Source: a virus
IMG/VR virus record: IMGVR_UViG_3300035698_018280
Coordinates: 1-64,000 of that record
Direction: 5' to 3' (one strand)
Length of the DNA stretch: 64,000 nucleotides
Of this stretch, positions 1 to 7,561 are shown piece by piece; position 1 is the stretch's first letter, and each line of letters opens with the position of its first letter. A program made the position numbers and the translations under genes. The notes under the pieces were generated by a model. It was not told the DNA's origin. It made no database searches and saw only the letters and a list, made by a program, of their open reading frames with translations.

Positions 1-311
1 ACAGAATTGCTATTGACAGAATTATTATTGACAGAATTGTATGATTCTCCCGAAAGAAGCGAGTCTTGTAAAACCCAGGATCTCGGCGAAAACAATCCAT
101 TTATTTGCAACCGCTTATATGCTGTTTCAAGTAAATATGGCGGAACCTCAACAGTCCTAGCCAGATCTGAAAGTCTTGAGTTAGAACCTCGAAGATAAGC
201 CAGTATCATGGCAACTCCAAGTCCTCCATCCCTATCATCTGGAGACGATGCTGGTCCGCACCAATCAAGACCGCAGACTGTATTGACTATCCGTTCGTAG
301 GTTTGATTCAT
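1..311 (-). CDS. Partial hypothetical protein, N-terminal part
   Basis: An open frame runs from an ATG at 309-311 to the window edge, so the C-terminus is missing. A good Shine-Dalgarno (GAGGAAG) precedes the ATG. The protein starts MNQTYERIV and has a compact region (about residues 25-75, LSDLARTVEVPPYLLETAY) that could fold as a helix-turn-helix. It ends in a short Asn/Ser/Val repeat (NSVN, NNNSVNSNS) made by a repeated DNA unit at the edge. The family is not recognised. The plus-strand ORF over the same bases is a shadow of this gene. Confidence 0.6.
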   Translation of the reverse strand, partial: MNQTYERIVNTVCGLDWCGPASSPDDRDGGLGVAMILAYLRGSNSRLSDLARTVEVPPYLLETAYKRLQINGLFSPRSWVLQDSLLSGESYNSVNNNSVNSNS

Positions 312-366
312 TTTTATCTTCCTCATTCTATGCCTATCGAACTATTAGGCGTTTAGGCTTATACCT

Positions 367-1017
367 TCACGCAACTATTTCCATATACCCGATGTCTAAC
401 ATACATGCGTTGGCATACAGCTTGTTTGATTCTTTTACATGTTGCCCCATACTCTTGCCAGGAAAACTAAAGAAGTGCATTTGTAAATCACTTAGCGATT
501 CAACTAACTCTCTGAGCATCGAATTACCAACTGAACTTCCGTCATTTTCTTCATCTAATATTCCGTAGGGAGGTAGTCTTGTAATTAGAATATTTGTTTC
601 CTTGGGAACCATATCTAATGAACCTTGATATGCTTTTTCACTCAATGATATAAATGATTTTTGATTTTGAACAATGTTCTTATTCGACATTGTAATCCAA
701 GGAGTAGCATGCACAATCATTCCGTCTATAGTTGTTGTTTCGTCTCTCAAATAGATACCATTGAAATGATGTCCTATAGAAGGTTCTAACATAGAAACGG
801 CAATATCAGATTGACCAGGCGATATTACTTTTTGCTTTGCAGGAATGGTTTTCAACCATGGATTAAATGAATGTTCCATCCATTGTTGCTGATTGATTAA
901 TCCCGGCATTCCATCATTAGTAGGCGGGCAAAAATTACCGCAATGAATAAATAAGTCAAACTCATCTGTTATGAGAGGTAAGTGGCCATATGTATCGCTA
1001 GTTAGCGCAACTCGCAT
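367..1017 (-). CDS. Calcineurin-like metallophosphoesterase-fold protein, probably catalytically dead
   Basis: The 216-residue chain follows the layout of the small MPPED/Rv0805-type metallophosphoesterases: a start strand, SDTYGH, HCGN, PGQSD, TRLPPYGILD and a C-terminal YANACMLD. In active members these positions read DxH, GD, GNHD, THxPP and GHxH. Here His10 is Tyr, Asp28 is Asn, the GNH Asn/His pair is Gln/Ser, the TH histidine is Arg and the GHxH block reads PGKSMG. Only Asp8 of the first motif is plainly kept. The fold assignment is from motif order. Loss of phosphoesterase activity is inferred. It may act as a binding protein. Confidence 0.6.
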   Translation of the reverse strand: MRVALTSDTYGHLPLITDEFDLFIHCGNFCPPTNDGMPGLINQQQWMEHSFNPWLKTIPAKQKVISPGQSDIAVSMLEPSIGHHFNGIYLRDETTTIDGMIVHATPWITMSNKNIVQNQKSFISLSEKAYQGSLDMVPKETNILITRLPPYGILDEENDGSSVGNSMLRELVESLSDLQMHFFSFPGKSMGQHVKESNKLYANACMLDIGYMEIVA

Positions 1018-1056
1018 TTGGTTTCTCTGTTGCAGACGCTAACACTAACGCTATCG

Positions 1057-1494
1057 TTAATCTGGTGTTACAAGCTTCATATTGTTGATAGCGGAAGATT
1101 CCGCAGCATTAGGAACAACTAATTCCTGCTGCTGTTGTTTCTTTTGCATCTCTTCCATAGCCGCCTGCTGCTGACGTTGTATTTCAGCATCAAGAGCCTT
1201 GACGCCTTCTTCGTAGTTTGCCAATGCCTCGCCAGGAGTATTTGCATCAATGGAGAATCTAGCATCAGATGGAATGCCTGACATCCCCATTGGACCAGGA
1301 ACAGCGTTGACAACTGATACAACGCCAACATAACGAACTCTCGGCTCGCCGGTAGCTTTAGCTTCCAATTCTGTCATCTGTGCTCCATCGTCGTTGCACA
1401 AGGTCATTTCTTCGATTCGTTCCCCTCGGGTTCCCGCAAAATTTCGAAGGCTGCGGAGATAACTAACTGCTGTTTCAGGTGCTTGAACGGACAT
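1057..1494 (-). CDS. Hypothetical protein with Gln-rich coiled-coil tail
   Basis: A 145-residue protein with a strong ribosome site (GAGAGGAAAC) before its ATG. The N-terminal 90 residues look folded and have no motif I recognise. Residues about 88-125 are charged and Gln-rich (EIQRQQQAAMEEMQKKQQQQ) and should form a helix or coiled coil. A second frame of 70 codons inside it is a shadow. No function can be assigned. Confidence 0.7.
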   Translation of the reverse strand: MSVQAPETAVSYLRSLRNFAGTRGERIEEMTLCNDDGAQMTELEAKATGEPRVRYVGVVSVVNAVPGPMGMSGIPSDARFSIDANTPGEALANYEEGVKALDAEIQRQQQAAMEEMQKKQQQQELVVPNAAESSAINNMKLVTPD

Positions 1495-1570
1495 GTGTTT
1501 CCTCTCTATATGTCTATATTGGTTCGTCTTGAGTATCGGCTAAAAATTATTATCTTCTATTGTATTCACG

Positions 1571-1888
1571 CTAAAAGCATTGACCTTCTTCTAATATTTC
1601 ATCATCGTAGTCTTCATCAATAGAAAATACCTCCTCTGGCACTTGTGCAACCGGAGAAGGCATTAGATGATACTGAATTCCTTTAGGTTTCTTTTTGCTG
1701 TCATATAAGATCTGGCAATCATTAAACAAATGTTCCATCGTGATTGAATCATTTGCATCAACAATAAAGCTACATTCTTTACGAGACATTTGGACGTAGT
1801 TTATTACCGCATGTATATCTTCAAACTTAACGATATCTGTTGCTTCATGCGGGAAATTTTCTTGAATCTTTGTCCTTCGTCTAGGCAT
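1571..1888 (-). CDS. Hypothetical acidic-tailed small protein
   Basis: A 105-residue protein with start MPRRRTK preceded by a strong GAGGAG site. It has a basic N-terminus, a mixed alpha/beta middle and an acidic C-terminus (EDYDDEILEEGQ). It lies first in the small group of genes below 1.9 kb, after a gap that may hold a promoter. No family is recognised. Confidence 0.7.
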   Translation of the reverse strand: MPRRRTKIQENFPHEATDIVKFEDIHAVINYVQMSRKECSFIVDANDSITMEHLFNDCQILYDSKKKPKGIQYHLMPSPVAQVPEEVFSIDEDYDDEILEEGQCF

Positions 1889-1922
1889 AACATATTCTCC
1901 TCATTCTTACCAGGGCCTATAT

Positions 1923-1928
1923 ATTATA
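1923..1928 (-). promoter_or_regulatory. Possible -10 promoter element
   Basis: The gap 1889-1969 reads TATAAT on the minus strand here, upstream of the gene at 1571-1888. No convincing -35 hexamer lies 16-18 bases upstream, so the call rests on the -10 match alone. Confidence 0.3.
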
Positions 1929-1969
1929 CATCGGAAATGTGAGAAGCCATCACTGAACGATACACGCAT

Positions 1970-2653
1970 TTAGACAAATTTTGCGAGGAAGAAAACTTCT
2001 TTTAAACCAGATTTTGCGCCTTCAGCCTCTTTTCTAGCTGAATGAAACCTATATCCACCCATTATTATCTCAAAATCTCCTAATGAAGAAAAATCATCCC
2101 AAATCTCAGGATACTTAGAAGCATCTTTGAAATAGTTAGTATTCTGAGCAAACTCTGGATGCATAATATTGAAAACGCTGGGATGATTGGCGTTTAGTTT
2201 ACCCTGCCTAGGTAAAGAGATAAAAACACCCCTCTTACAAGTTTTTCTAATCTGAGATAAAACCGATTCAGCATCCCACATATGTTCTAATGAATGAGAC
2301 GAGTAAGCAACGTCAAAGCATTCGTGCCCGAATTTATCTCCAAGATCATGAGCGTCAATTGGAAGAACGAGCTTATTATTATTGTCTGAAATATCAATAC
2401 CTATTGCATCATGGCCTCGGTTAATGAAGGACATAACTTCAGAATCATCGCGAGCGCCAATACAGACAATATTTAATACCAGGCCAAACGCATCTGAAAT
2501 ATTAAAAATATCTTCAATTCTCTTAGGTTCAAGAGATTTTGTTATACGAGATTTATTACCAGAATGCTCGCTCTTTTGCGCAGCAAGATAATCTTCATAC
2601 GGTACTTCAAGTCTCTTCATTTTGCTTACGCCTAATTTCTCCAATACGATCAT
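1970..2653 (-). CDS. Class I SAM-dependent methyltransferase (Methyltransf_11 type)
   Basis: A Rossmann methyltransferase. Motif I is altered (NIVCIGARDDSE), followed by GIDIS at the end of strand 2 and DVAYSSHSLEHMWDAES, the usual post-motif of small-molecule methyltransferases. The start is uncertain. The ATG at 2651-2653 gives 227 residues, and an internal ATG at 2618-2620 (MKRLEVPYED) gives 216. Both overlap the end of the split dehydrogenase gene. It is the last gene of the sugar operon. The substrate is probably a sugar or glycan intermediate, inferred from context. Confidence 0.75.
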   Translation of the reverse strand: MIVLEKLGVSKMKRLEVPYEDYLAAQKSEHSGNKSRITKSLEPKRIEDIFNISDAFGLVLNIVCIGARDDSEVMSFINRGHDAIGIDISDNNNKLVLPIDAHDLGDKFGHECFDVAYSSHSLEHMWDAESVLSQIRKTCKRGVFISLPRQGKLNANHPSVFNIMHPEFAQNTNYFKDASKYPEIWDDFSSLGDFEIIMGGYRFHSARKEAEGAKSGLKEVFFLAKFV

Positions 2654-2885
2654 TGGAGTTCAGAACCTCTCGCAGCAAGGCTGGCTCGTACCCTAGATGG
2701 CTGGCGGCCTCTACTAGGGCAGAAACATCTTTTGGAAAGCAGTTATGACTTACAATTCCTGTTCCCTGTTCAATCCAAAACAAATCATCATTCATTGGAT
2801 TATCATCTTTACTTTCAAGATGAAGATTATACACTTTGTCGTTGAATCGTTCTTTTGATATGTTTGTTATTTTCACGGTATTCAT
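2607..2885 (-). CDS. C-terminal split intein fused to C-terminal part of nucleotide-sugar dehydrogenase
   Basis: A 92-residue protein in two parts. Residues 1-48 are the C-terminal half of an intein: VYNLHLES matches block F and GTGIVSHN is block G with penultimate His and final Asn. Residues 49-92 (CFPKDVSALVEAAS...) are the end of a UDP-sugar dehydrogenase. Joined to the N-part at 3603-4754 they rebuild FGGK+CFPKD, the active-site motif of this enzyme family. The intact relative at 13143-13958 reads FGGVCLPKD at this place. The start ATG overlaps the endonuclease stop (ATGA) and has a TAGGAG site. Confidence 0.9.
   Translation of the reverse strand: MNTVKITNISKERFNDKVYNLHLESKDDNPMNDDLFWIEQGTGIVSHNCFPKDVSALVEAASHLGYEPALLREVLNSNDRIGEIRRKQNEET
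2742..2885 (-). other. Split intein, C-terminal fragment (IntC, 48 aa)
   Basis: The segment ends in SHN, with Cys as the first extein residue. It contains a basic N-terminus (MNTVKITNISKERF), which would complement the acidic tail of the N fragment. It is somewhat longer than the roughly 36-residue IntC of DnaE-type split inteins. No endonuclease residues are attached. This fits a naturally split, trans-splicing intein. Confidence 0.88.
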
Positions 2886-3646
2886 ATGCTTACTCCTAAC
2901 TTGATAAGATCTTTTTTGAATAATACTCGAATTTCAATATTCGGATTATGTTGTTTTATAGCAGAGAATTTTGTTTCATCATAAAAATATTCAGCTTTTA
3001 CATCTGCGTAACATTTCCATTTATCTATCCAGAAATCAGGATAGTAGTTTTTGTTTATTCCATTTTTGATATAAGGTATCCGCCCTTTGTGGCATTTGAA
3101 ACTCAGGTTATTTGTGTCTAACCAATTTATAAATGCTAATTCCCATGTTCCTTGTACCTTGTATGTCTCTCCATTTGAATGCTTGTAATCATACCATTTA
3201 CACTGACCTACTCTAACTCCGTCGAACTTTCCATTTGCCCAAGCATCTGCCGTATTCTTGGCTATCCTTTTTCTAAGTTCAGGGTCGTTGCGCATTCTTT
3301 CTTTTCTGGTGTTAGACATTTTCTTTCTAACATCAAGACGTTTCATACCGTTCTTGTTGCCAGCATTTATCTTTCTTTGTTTCGAAGTCTTAGATATTTG
3401 CTTTGCTAACTCAGGGTTTTTCTGCCTCATGATCTTGAGAGATTCAGACATTTTATTTCTATATTCTGGTTGCTTGTTTCTTAAAGATTGCCAGCATCGT
3501 TTGCAGTAATCTTTATCGCAAAGAGGATTCTCTTTCATCTTTTCATGACTGCGCCTGAGTCTGGAGTAGATTACACCACAATCATCACAAGAAAATTCTA
3601 TTTTAGAGTAAGGTTTTATCTTCTCCATCATCGGAGACAGTTGCAT
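2882..3646 (-). CDS. Free-standing homing endonuclease, zinc finger + NUMOD3-like repeats + PD-(D/E)XK/Vsr-like nuclease
   Basis: A 254-residue protein inserted exactly between the two halves of the split intein. The start ATG (3644-3646) has a strong AGAAGGAG site that lies inside the N-intein coding sequence. The N-terminus has a Cys finger (CDDCG, then CDKDYCKRCW). The middle repeats basic motifs (KMSESLK, KQISKTSKQRK, KKMSNTRKERM) like NUMOD3 DNA-binding modules of homing endonucleases. The C-terminus has GTWELAF, YYPDFWI and YADVKAEY, the E...PD...DxK layout of PD-(D/E)XK and Vsr-like nucleases. It probably spreads the intein insertion. The overlap with both flanking genes shows a well-settled arrangement. 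Confidence 0.82.
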   Translation of the reverse strand: MQLSPMMEKIKPYSKIEFSCDDCGVIYSRLRRSHEKMKENPLCDKDYCKRCWQSLRNKQPEYRNKMSESLKIMRQKNPELAKQISKTSKQRKINAGNKNGMKRLDVRKKMSNTRKERMRNDPELRKRIAKNTADAWANGKFDGVRVGQCKWYDYKHSNGETYKVQGTWELAFINWLDTNNLSFKCHKGRIPYIKNGINKNYYPDFWIDKWKCYADVKAEYFYDETKFSAIKQHNPNIEIRVLFKKDLIKLGVSI

Positions 3647-4754
3647 GGTTTTCTCCTTCTGCCGCAAAGTGCTTACCCTTTTTAGTACAGAAAAATTCAT
3701 CTGACTCCTTTATCTCTTTAGCTTGAATTACCTGTATTTCTCCATTTCGCAAAACTGGTATAAAATGTTCAGGAGTACATTTGAACTCTCCAGCGTCAGT
3801 TTTAAACACATAAAGTTCACCGTTGTAGTCTCTACAGGTCACTTCTAATATTTTTTTATCATCTAAATTCATTTCGGAATTTACTGATTCAATTACAGGC
3901 GAAAAGTATATATTTTGAGATTTCAAATTTTCTTGTATTTCATACAGCTTATCAATACGATAATTCCCATAAGATGCGGGAATATCGCCTACCACGTTTA
4001 CTAGAGCATCCCCAGTAACACACTTGCCCCCAAACGGCTTTTCGCTCTCAGAAAAGACAGCCGTATGCATAGGATTAATGCGGGGATCAAGAAGCCACGC
4101 CTCTCTCAGCTTGTAATAATCAACACCTAGCTTCTTGCAAATCTGGTCAATTTCATAACAGAACGTAACCTTCATTGCATAAAAAGTGTTTTCTACATAC
4201 TTTGAAAGCTCAGCAGTCAAAGTATCGGTTTGATGGTATACCTTTGTCGGTCCAACTACCTTGATAAAGAATTCGACACATGCCTCGGTGTCAATGCCGT
4301 CTCCGCCGAATGCGAACCAAGGCGTTTCCTTGACATCGGTATGAAATTTGTATTCAGTCCAATACTTTGATTCGCCGCAATACTCAGGAGAAAATACAAT
4401 TCGTTTGCCAGTCTCCTCCTTGAGCTTATTAGTAGTCCCAGGCTCGACTGTGGACTTGATAAGGAATAATGGCGCATCAATGGATCGCAAAGCCTCTTCA
4501 ACCAATGACGTATCGCAGAAGCCCTTCTCGTCCTTCGGTGTTGGAAGAGATATAACAACTAGATCGCATCCGTTTGCTTCAGCATAATTGTTAGTTTGAA
4601 TTCTTGATAAACCTTCTGCATTAGTAATTTTGCTATCTGCTGATGAGCCAGAAAATTTAGTATCTACAATGACCAAATTATAATGATCTCCGAAGAACTC
4701 ATCCATTGCCTTCCCAACGTAACCGTGACCGATAATAGCTATTTTCTTACTCAT
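3603..4754 (-). CDS. N-terminal part of nucleotide-sugar dehydrogenase fused to N-terminal split intein
   Basis: Residues 1-244 are a UDP-glucose/UDP-ManNAc dehydrogenase-type enzyme: IAIIGHGYVGKAM (NAD-binding), VVISLPTP, IKSTVEPGTT, FSPEYCGE and AELSKYVENTFYAMKVTF. The frame then runs from FGGK straight into CVTGDALVNVVG, an intein block A with Cys1, and later GEFKCTPEHF, block B with TxxH. It ends in an acidic tail. The catalytic cysteine and C-terminus are encoded separately at 2607-2885. With both exteins joined the enzyme is 288 residues, close to the 271-residue relative at 13143. Neither half can be active alone, which is inferred from the missing catalytic Cys. Confidence 0.92.
   Translation of the reverse strand: MSKKIAIIGHGYVGKAMDEFFGDHYNLVIVDTKFSGSSADSKITNAEGLSRIQTNNYAEANGCDLVVISLPTPKDEKGFCDTSLVEEALRSIDAPLFLIKSTVEPGTTNKLKEETGKRIVFSPEYCGESKYWTEYKFHTDVKETPWFAFGGDGIDTEACVEFFIKVVGPTKVYHQTDTLTAELSKYVENTFYAMKVTFCYEIDQICKKLGVDYYKLREAWLLDPRINPMHTAVFSESEKPFGGKCVTGDALVNVVGDIPASYGNYRIDKLYEIQENLKSQNIYFSPVIESVNSEMNLDDKKILEVTCRDYNGELYVFKTDAGEFKCTPEHFIPVLRNGEIQVIQAKEIKESDEFFCTKKGKHFAAEGENHATVSDDGEDKTLL
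3606..4022 (-). other. Split intein, N-terminal fragment (IntN, 139 aa)
   Basis: The fragment begins at Cys245 of the fused protein (codon 4020-4022). Block A is CVTGDALVNV, and block B has the TPEH form of TxxH. It ends in EGENHATVSDDGEDKTLL and a stop, with no block F or G, so it can only splice in trans with the fragment at 2742-2885. Confidence 0.9.
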
Positions 4755-4763
4755 TGTATTTTC

Positions 4764-5294
4764 CTAAATAAGTTCCATTATACCAAACTTGTATTTTTTC
4801 CTATTAGAAACATTTATTATTTTACCTGAGAACCATTTATTTTCTACGGCTTCATTGAACGCTTTCATGCATCCTTCGTAATGTAAATCATCTACTAAAA
4901 TTACGCCATTGCTAGACAGTATTCCCCTGTCTCTAATAAGCCTATATTCTTCTAATCTAAATTTGTAACTTTTCGATCCATCTTGAAATATCAATCCATA
5001 TGAATCTTTACACTCTTTTAGAAAATCTATTGTTGAAGCTGTTATGCATTGGTTATTTTCAGTCGGTTCAGCCTTGAGAAATTTATCAGATATATCTACA
5101 TGGGTGCTGCGTACCTGCATATTTTTACAGATTTCGCAAAACAAGCCTTTTCTATATCCTAGTTCTAAAAATGAATTTGTATCCACAAGGTAGCTATAGA
5201 CCAATCGGACATAACTGTTCTTCTCAAGTAGCGGATCTGCCTTAGTCGGAAAATCTCGTATTAGTTGTTCTATATTTTCAGGTATATTAACCAT
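4764..5294 (-). CDS. Class I SAM methyltransferase-like (Methyltransf_24 type)
   Basis: A 176-residue protein with FLELGYRKGLF (motif I), THVDIS, LIFQDGSKSY and GVILVDDLHYEG, the pattern of Methyltransf_24/CmcI-type enzymes. It is rather short and the substrate is unknown. The ATG overlaps the end of the gene at 5287-5895 and has GAGG nine bases upstream, so the two are translated as a coupled pair. Confidence 0.65.
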   Translation of the reverse strand: MVNIPENIEQLIRDFPTKADPLLEKNSYVRLVYSYLVDTNSFLELGYRKGLFCEICKNMQVRSTHVDISDKFLKAEPTENNQCITASTIDFLKECKDSYGLIFQDGSKSYKFRLEEYRLIRDRGILSSNGVILVDDLHYEGCMKAFNEAVENKWFSGKIINVSNRKKYKFGIMELI

Positions 5295-5895
5295 TCTTAG
5301 TAGCCTCTACATAAAGGGAGCATTCTTTATATCTATCAAAATCGCAGTTTCTAAATTCTTTAGAACACTTATTGTATGACATGATAGAGATCTTACTAAA
5401 TCCTGCTTTGCGAAGATAATGGGTCATTACTTCTTCGTTGAAAGCAACGACATGACCGCCTTCTAATCGTCTAGTTTTTGTTTCGTCATTTACGTTATAA
5501 CTAAAAAACCAAGATGATAAATAACTCAAAGGTATATTGGGTAGGAAAGACATTTTTGTAGGATTTCGTTTCGACTTGAGATACTTGAAATCTTTATTGA
5601 CATAAGCTTTTATAGCTATATCTATATCAGGAACAACTAGACGGACTCTCTTGCCAGGAGCAAGCGCTCTGTGAATCTCTTTGAAAACAAAAGGGATTGT
5701 CTCTGGAAAGATATGTTCCATAGTATGAGAAGAGTATATTGCATCAACAGAATTATCTTCAAAAGGTAAGGGCTCCTTCATAATGTTCATAACTATATCG
5801 CAACCTCCCCTAACATCAATTATGGTCCAATCATCAAAGTTCTTACCGTGATTTTTTCTTCCTTTTTGACCGCCAATGTTTATCTTTACTGCCAT
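5287..5895 (-). CDS. Predicted SAM-dependent methyltransferase (COG4627-like)
   Basis: A 202-residue protein of the COG4627 style: KINIGGQKGRKNH at the N-terminus, then an Asp-rich strand, DNSVDAIYSSHTMEH, and FKEIHRALAPGKRVRLVVPD. The motif GGHVVAFNEE near residue 150 matches the usual lid region of these enzymes. It overlaps both neighbours by a few bases. It probably modifies a sugar in the surrounding glycan pathway, by context only. Confidence 0.75.
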   Translation of the reverse strand: MAVKINIGGQKGRKNHGKNFDDWTIIDVRGGCDIVMNIMKEPLPFEDNSVDAIYSSHTMEHIFPETIPFVFKEIHRALAPGKRVRLVVPDIDIAIKAYVNKDFKYLKSKRNPTKMSFLPNIPLSYLSSWFFSYNVNDETKTRRLEGGHVVAFNEEVMTHYLRKAGFSKISIMSYNKCSKEFRNCDFDRYKECSLYVEATKNG

Positions 5896-6857
5896 TTTAT
5901 CATTCCTCTAATATTGTCCGCAGCAACCCTGAGAGACAAATTTTTCCTATAGTAGGAAAAAGGTTCAAACATGCTGCTATTATCGACCATCCGTCTTATT
6001 TTATTTACAAACTGATCAGCAGACGAAAATTCGCCTGTTTCTTGAGTTATATATTTTTCTTTCCAAAATGTAGTCTGATCGGATATCAGCAATGGGCAAT
6101 TGCACGCTATTGATTCAGGTATTACTCTTGGGCATGAATCAAATTTACCTTTACACCATACAATAGAAAACCTAGCCTGCGAATAATAATTGGGTAGCTT
6201 ATGCCTGGGCTTCCATCCTTTGAATTTTATATGCGGATATTTTACTCGCATCTTCTTATCTGATATTCCCACTTGAAGAAGCTTGAGGTCTTTAGGGAAA
6301 TTAGACAGAACAAAATCATGTCCTTTTATACCTTTTGCATGAGTATTTGCGCAAAAGATAGCATCATACGATCTCTCTCTATCTACAGGCTTGAAGATAT
6401 TATCTGCTGCTGGCTTAACAAATAACTCTACTCTATATTTTGGGTTACTTGCAGATACCACCTTATGCTGTTCAGGAGAATCTACTAATACAAGATCGTA
6501 ATCTTTGAATGAAGACTGAGGATTGAATCGTCTACCAGCACCATAATAAACTTTATACGCATTAGGAAACCGTTTTAAGACATGATCATATTGAGCAAAG
6601 CCGCCGCGACATATTATTACATCTGGCGTAAAATTGCTTTTGTATCTGGTGAAATCTGGAATCCATAACTCAGTAAAATTCGGTCTGTATTGAACTTTTC
6701 TTTTATCTCCCCAATACCAAATTTGACATTCGCCATCTCTTGCTATCTCCCCCGCCAACTGAGTCCATACGTCATCGCATGACTTTAGATCATTGAACAT
6801 AATCTGTTGCTTGGGGCGATCAGTCGGTACTTGTCCTCGAAGGAAAAGAAGCTTCAT
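5886..6857 (-). CDS. GT-B glycosyltransferase (GT4-like)
   Basis: A 323-residue protein with a GT-B layout. An N-terminal acceptor-side domain ends near KVYYGAGRRFNP. The C-terminal donor domain has NIFKPVDRERSYDAIFCA, GWKPRHKLPNYYSQARFSIV and the donor-binding stretch CPRVIPESIACNCPLLIS (E in the EX7E-like position). No signal peptide or membrane segment is seen, so it should act in the cytoplasm on a nucleotide-sugar donor. Donor and acceptor are unknown. Confidence 0.75.
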   Translation of the reverse strand: MKLLFLRGQVPTDRPKQQIMFNDLKSCDDVWTQLAGEIARDGECQIWYWGDKRKVQYRPNFTELWIPDFTRYKSNFTPDVIICRGGFAQYDHVLKRFPNAYKVYYGAGRRFNPQSSFKDYDLVLVDSPEQHKVVSASNPKYRVELFVKPAADNIFKPVDRERSYDAIFCANTHAKGIKGHDFVLSNFPKDLKLLQVGISDKKMRVKYPHIKFKGWKPRHKLPNYYSQARFSIVWCKGKFDSCPRVIPESIACNCPLLISDQTTFWKEKYITQETGEFSSADQFVNKIRRMVDNSSMFEPFSYYRKNLSLRVAADNIRGMIKWQ

Positions 6858-6859
6858 TA

Positions 6860-7558
6860 TTAATCCTGTTTTTTATGATAATTAGCGTGTACTGAGCACC
6901 TTATATCATCCCATTGCCCGTAATTAGGATCTCTCCACTCTTGTAGCGCAAGCTGTCGGTTTCTTGTCCACGTTATCTCTTTGTCCTTACCAACAGCTTG
7001 TGTTCTTTCTTCATCAGAATGATCTATGCAATCATAGATATCACTAGATATATTTTTATACACTAAGCCCTTGCTCTCTAGTCTCTTTTTATAATCAATG
7101 TCTTCATACCCCCAACCCTTCATGTTCTCATTAAAACCGAAAATACTATGATGGTCCCTAGCGGGTACAACCATTAGTCCGCCATTGATAATTTCCTTAC
7201 GAATACTGGAATCTTCGGCAGCTAAATAATAACCATCTTCAATATTTTCAGTAATATATTCAATAGCATTTGGTTTCAAGCATGTGTCAATATCTAGAAA
7301 AAAGTAATGAGATCCTGGCGTCTGTCGGCTACCTATGTTTCTTGCGTGACTTAGATAGAAATTCTCGCAGCTTCTACAATTGATATGTTTCAAAAATACC
7401 TTATGATCATATTGAGTAAAAAGACCAGATGGATCATCATCGCTGTTATAGTTGACAATAACTATTTCATAGTTATCAGATGTTTGATCTACCCAGGTAG
7501 GCAACGTCTGTTCTATATGCGATCTTCTATTTTTATAAGTTGATATTATAGTAATCAT
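6860..7558 (-). CDS. GT2-type (GT-A) glycosyltransferase
   Basis: A 232-residue GT-A enzyme. It starts ITIISTYKNRRSHIEQTLP and has YEIVIVNYNSDDD, the metal-binding FFLDIDT (DxD), INGGLMVVP and FGFNENMKGWGYEDIDYKKRL. The last stretch is the GWGxEDxD motif of galactosyl/N-acetylgalactosaminyl-type transferases (Glyco_transf_7C). The substrate is inferred only loosely. No clear ribosome site precedes the ATG, so it may depend on translation of the upstream gene. Confidence 0.8.
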   Translation of the reverse strand: MITIISTYKNRRSHIEQTLPTWVDQTSDNYEIVIVNYNSDDDPSGLFTQYDHKVFLKHINCRSCENFYLSHARNIGSRQTPGSHYFFLDIDTCLKPNAIEYITENIEDGYYLAAEDSSIRKEIINGGLMVVPARDHHSIFGFNENMKGWGYEDIDYKKRLESKGLVYKNISSDIYDCIDHSDEERTQAVGKDKEITWTRNRQLALQEWRDPNYGQWDDIRCSVHANYHKKQD

Positions 7559-7561
7559 ATT

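Noticed and set aside
7-198. Plus-strand 63-codon ORF at the window edge
   Set aside because: It is a shadow of the minus-strand partial gene 1-311, which has a good ribosome site and continuous frame.
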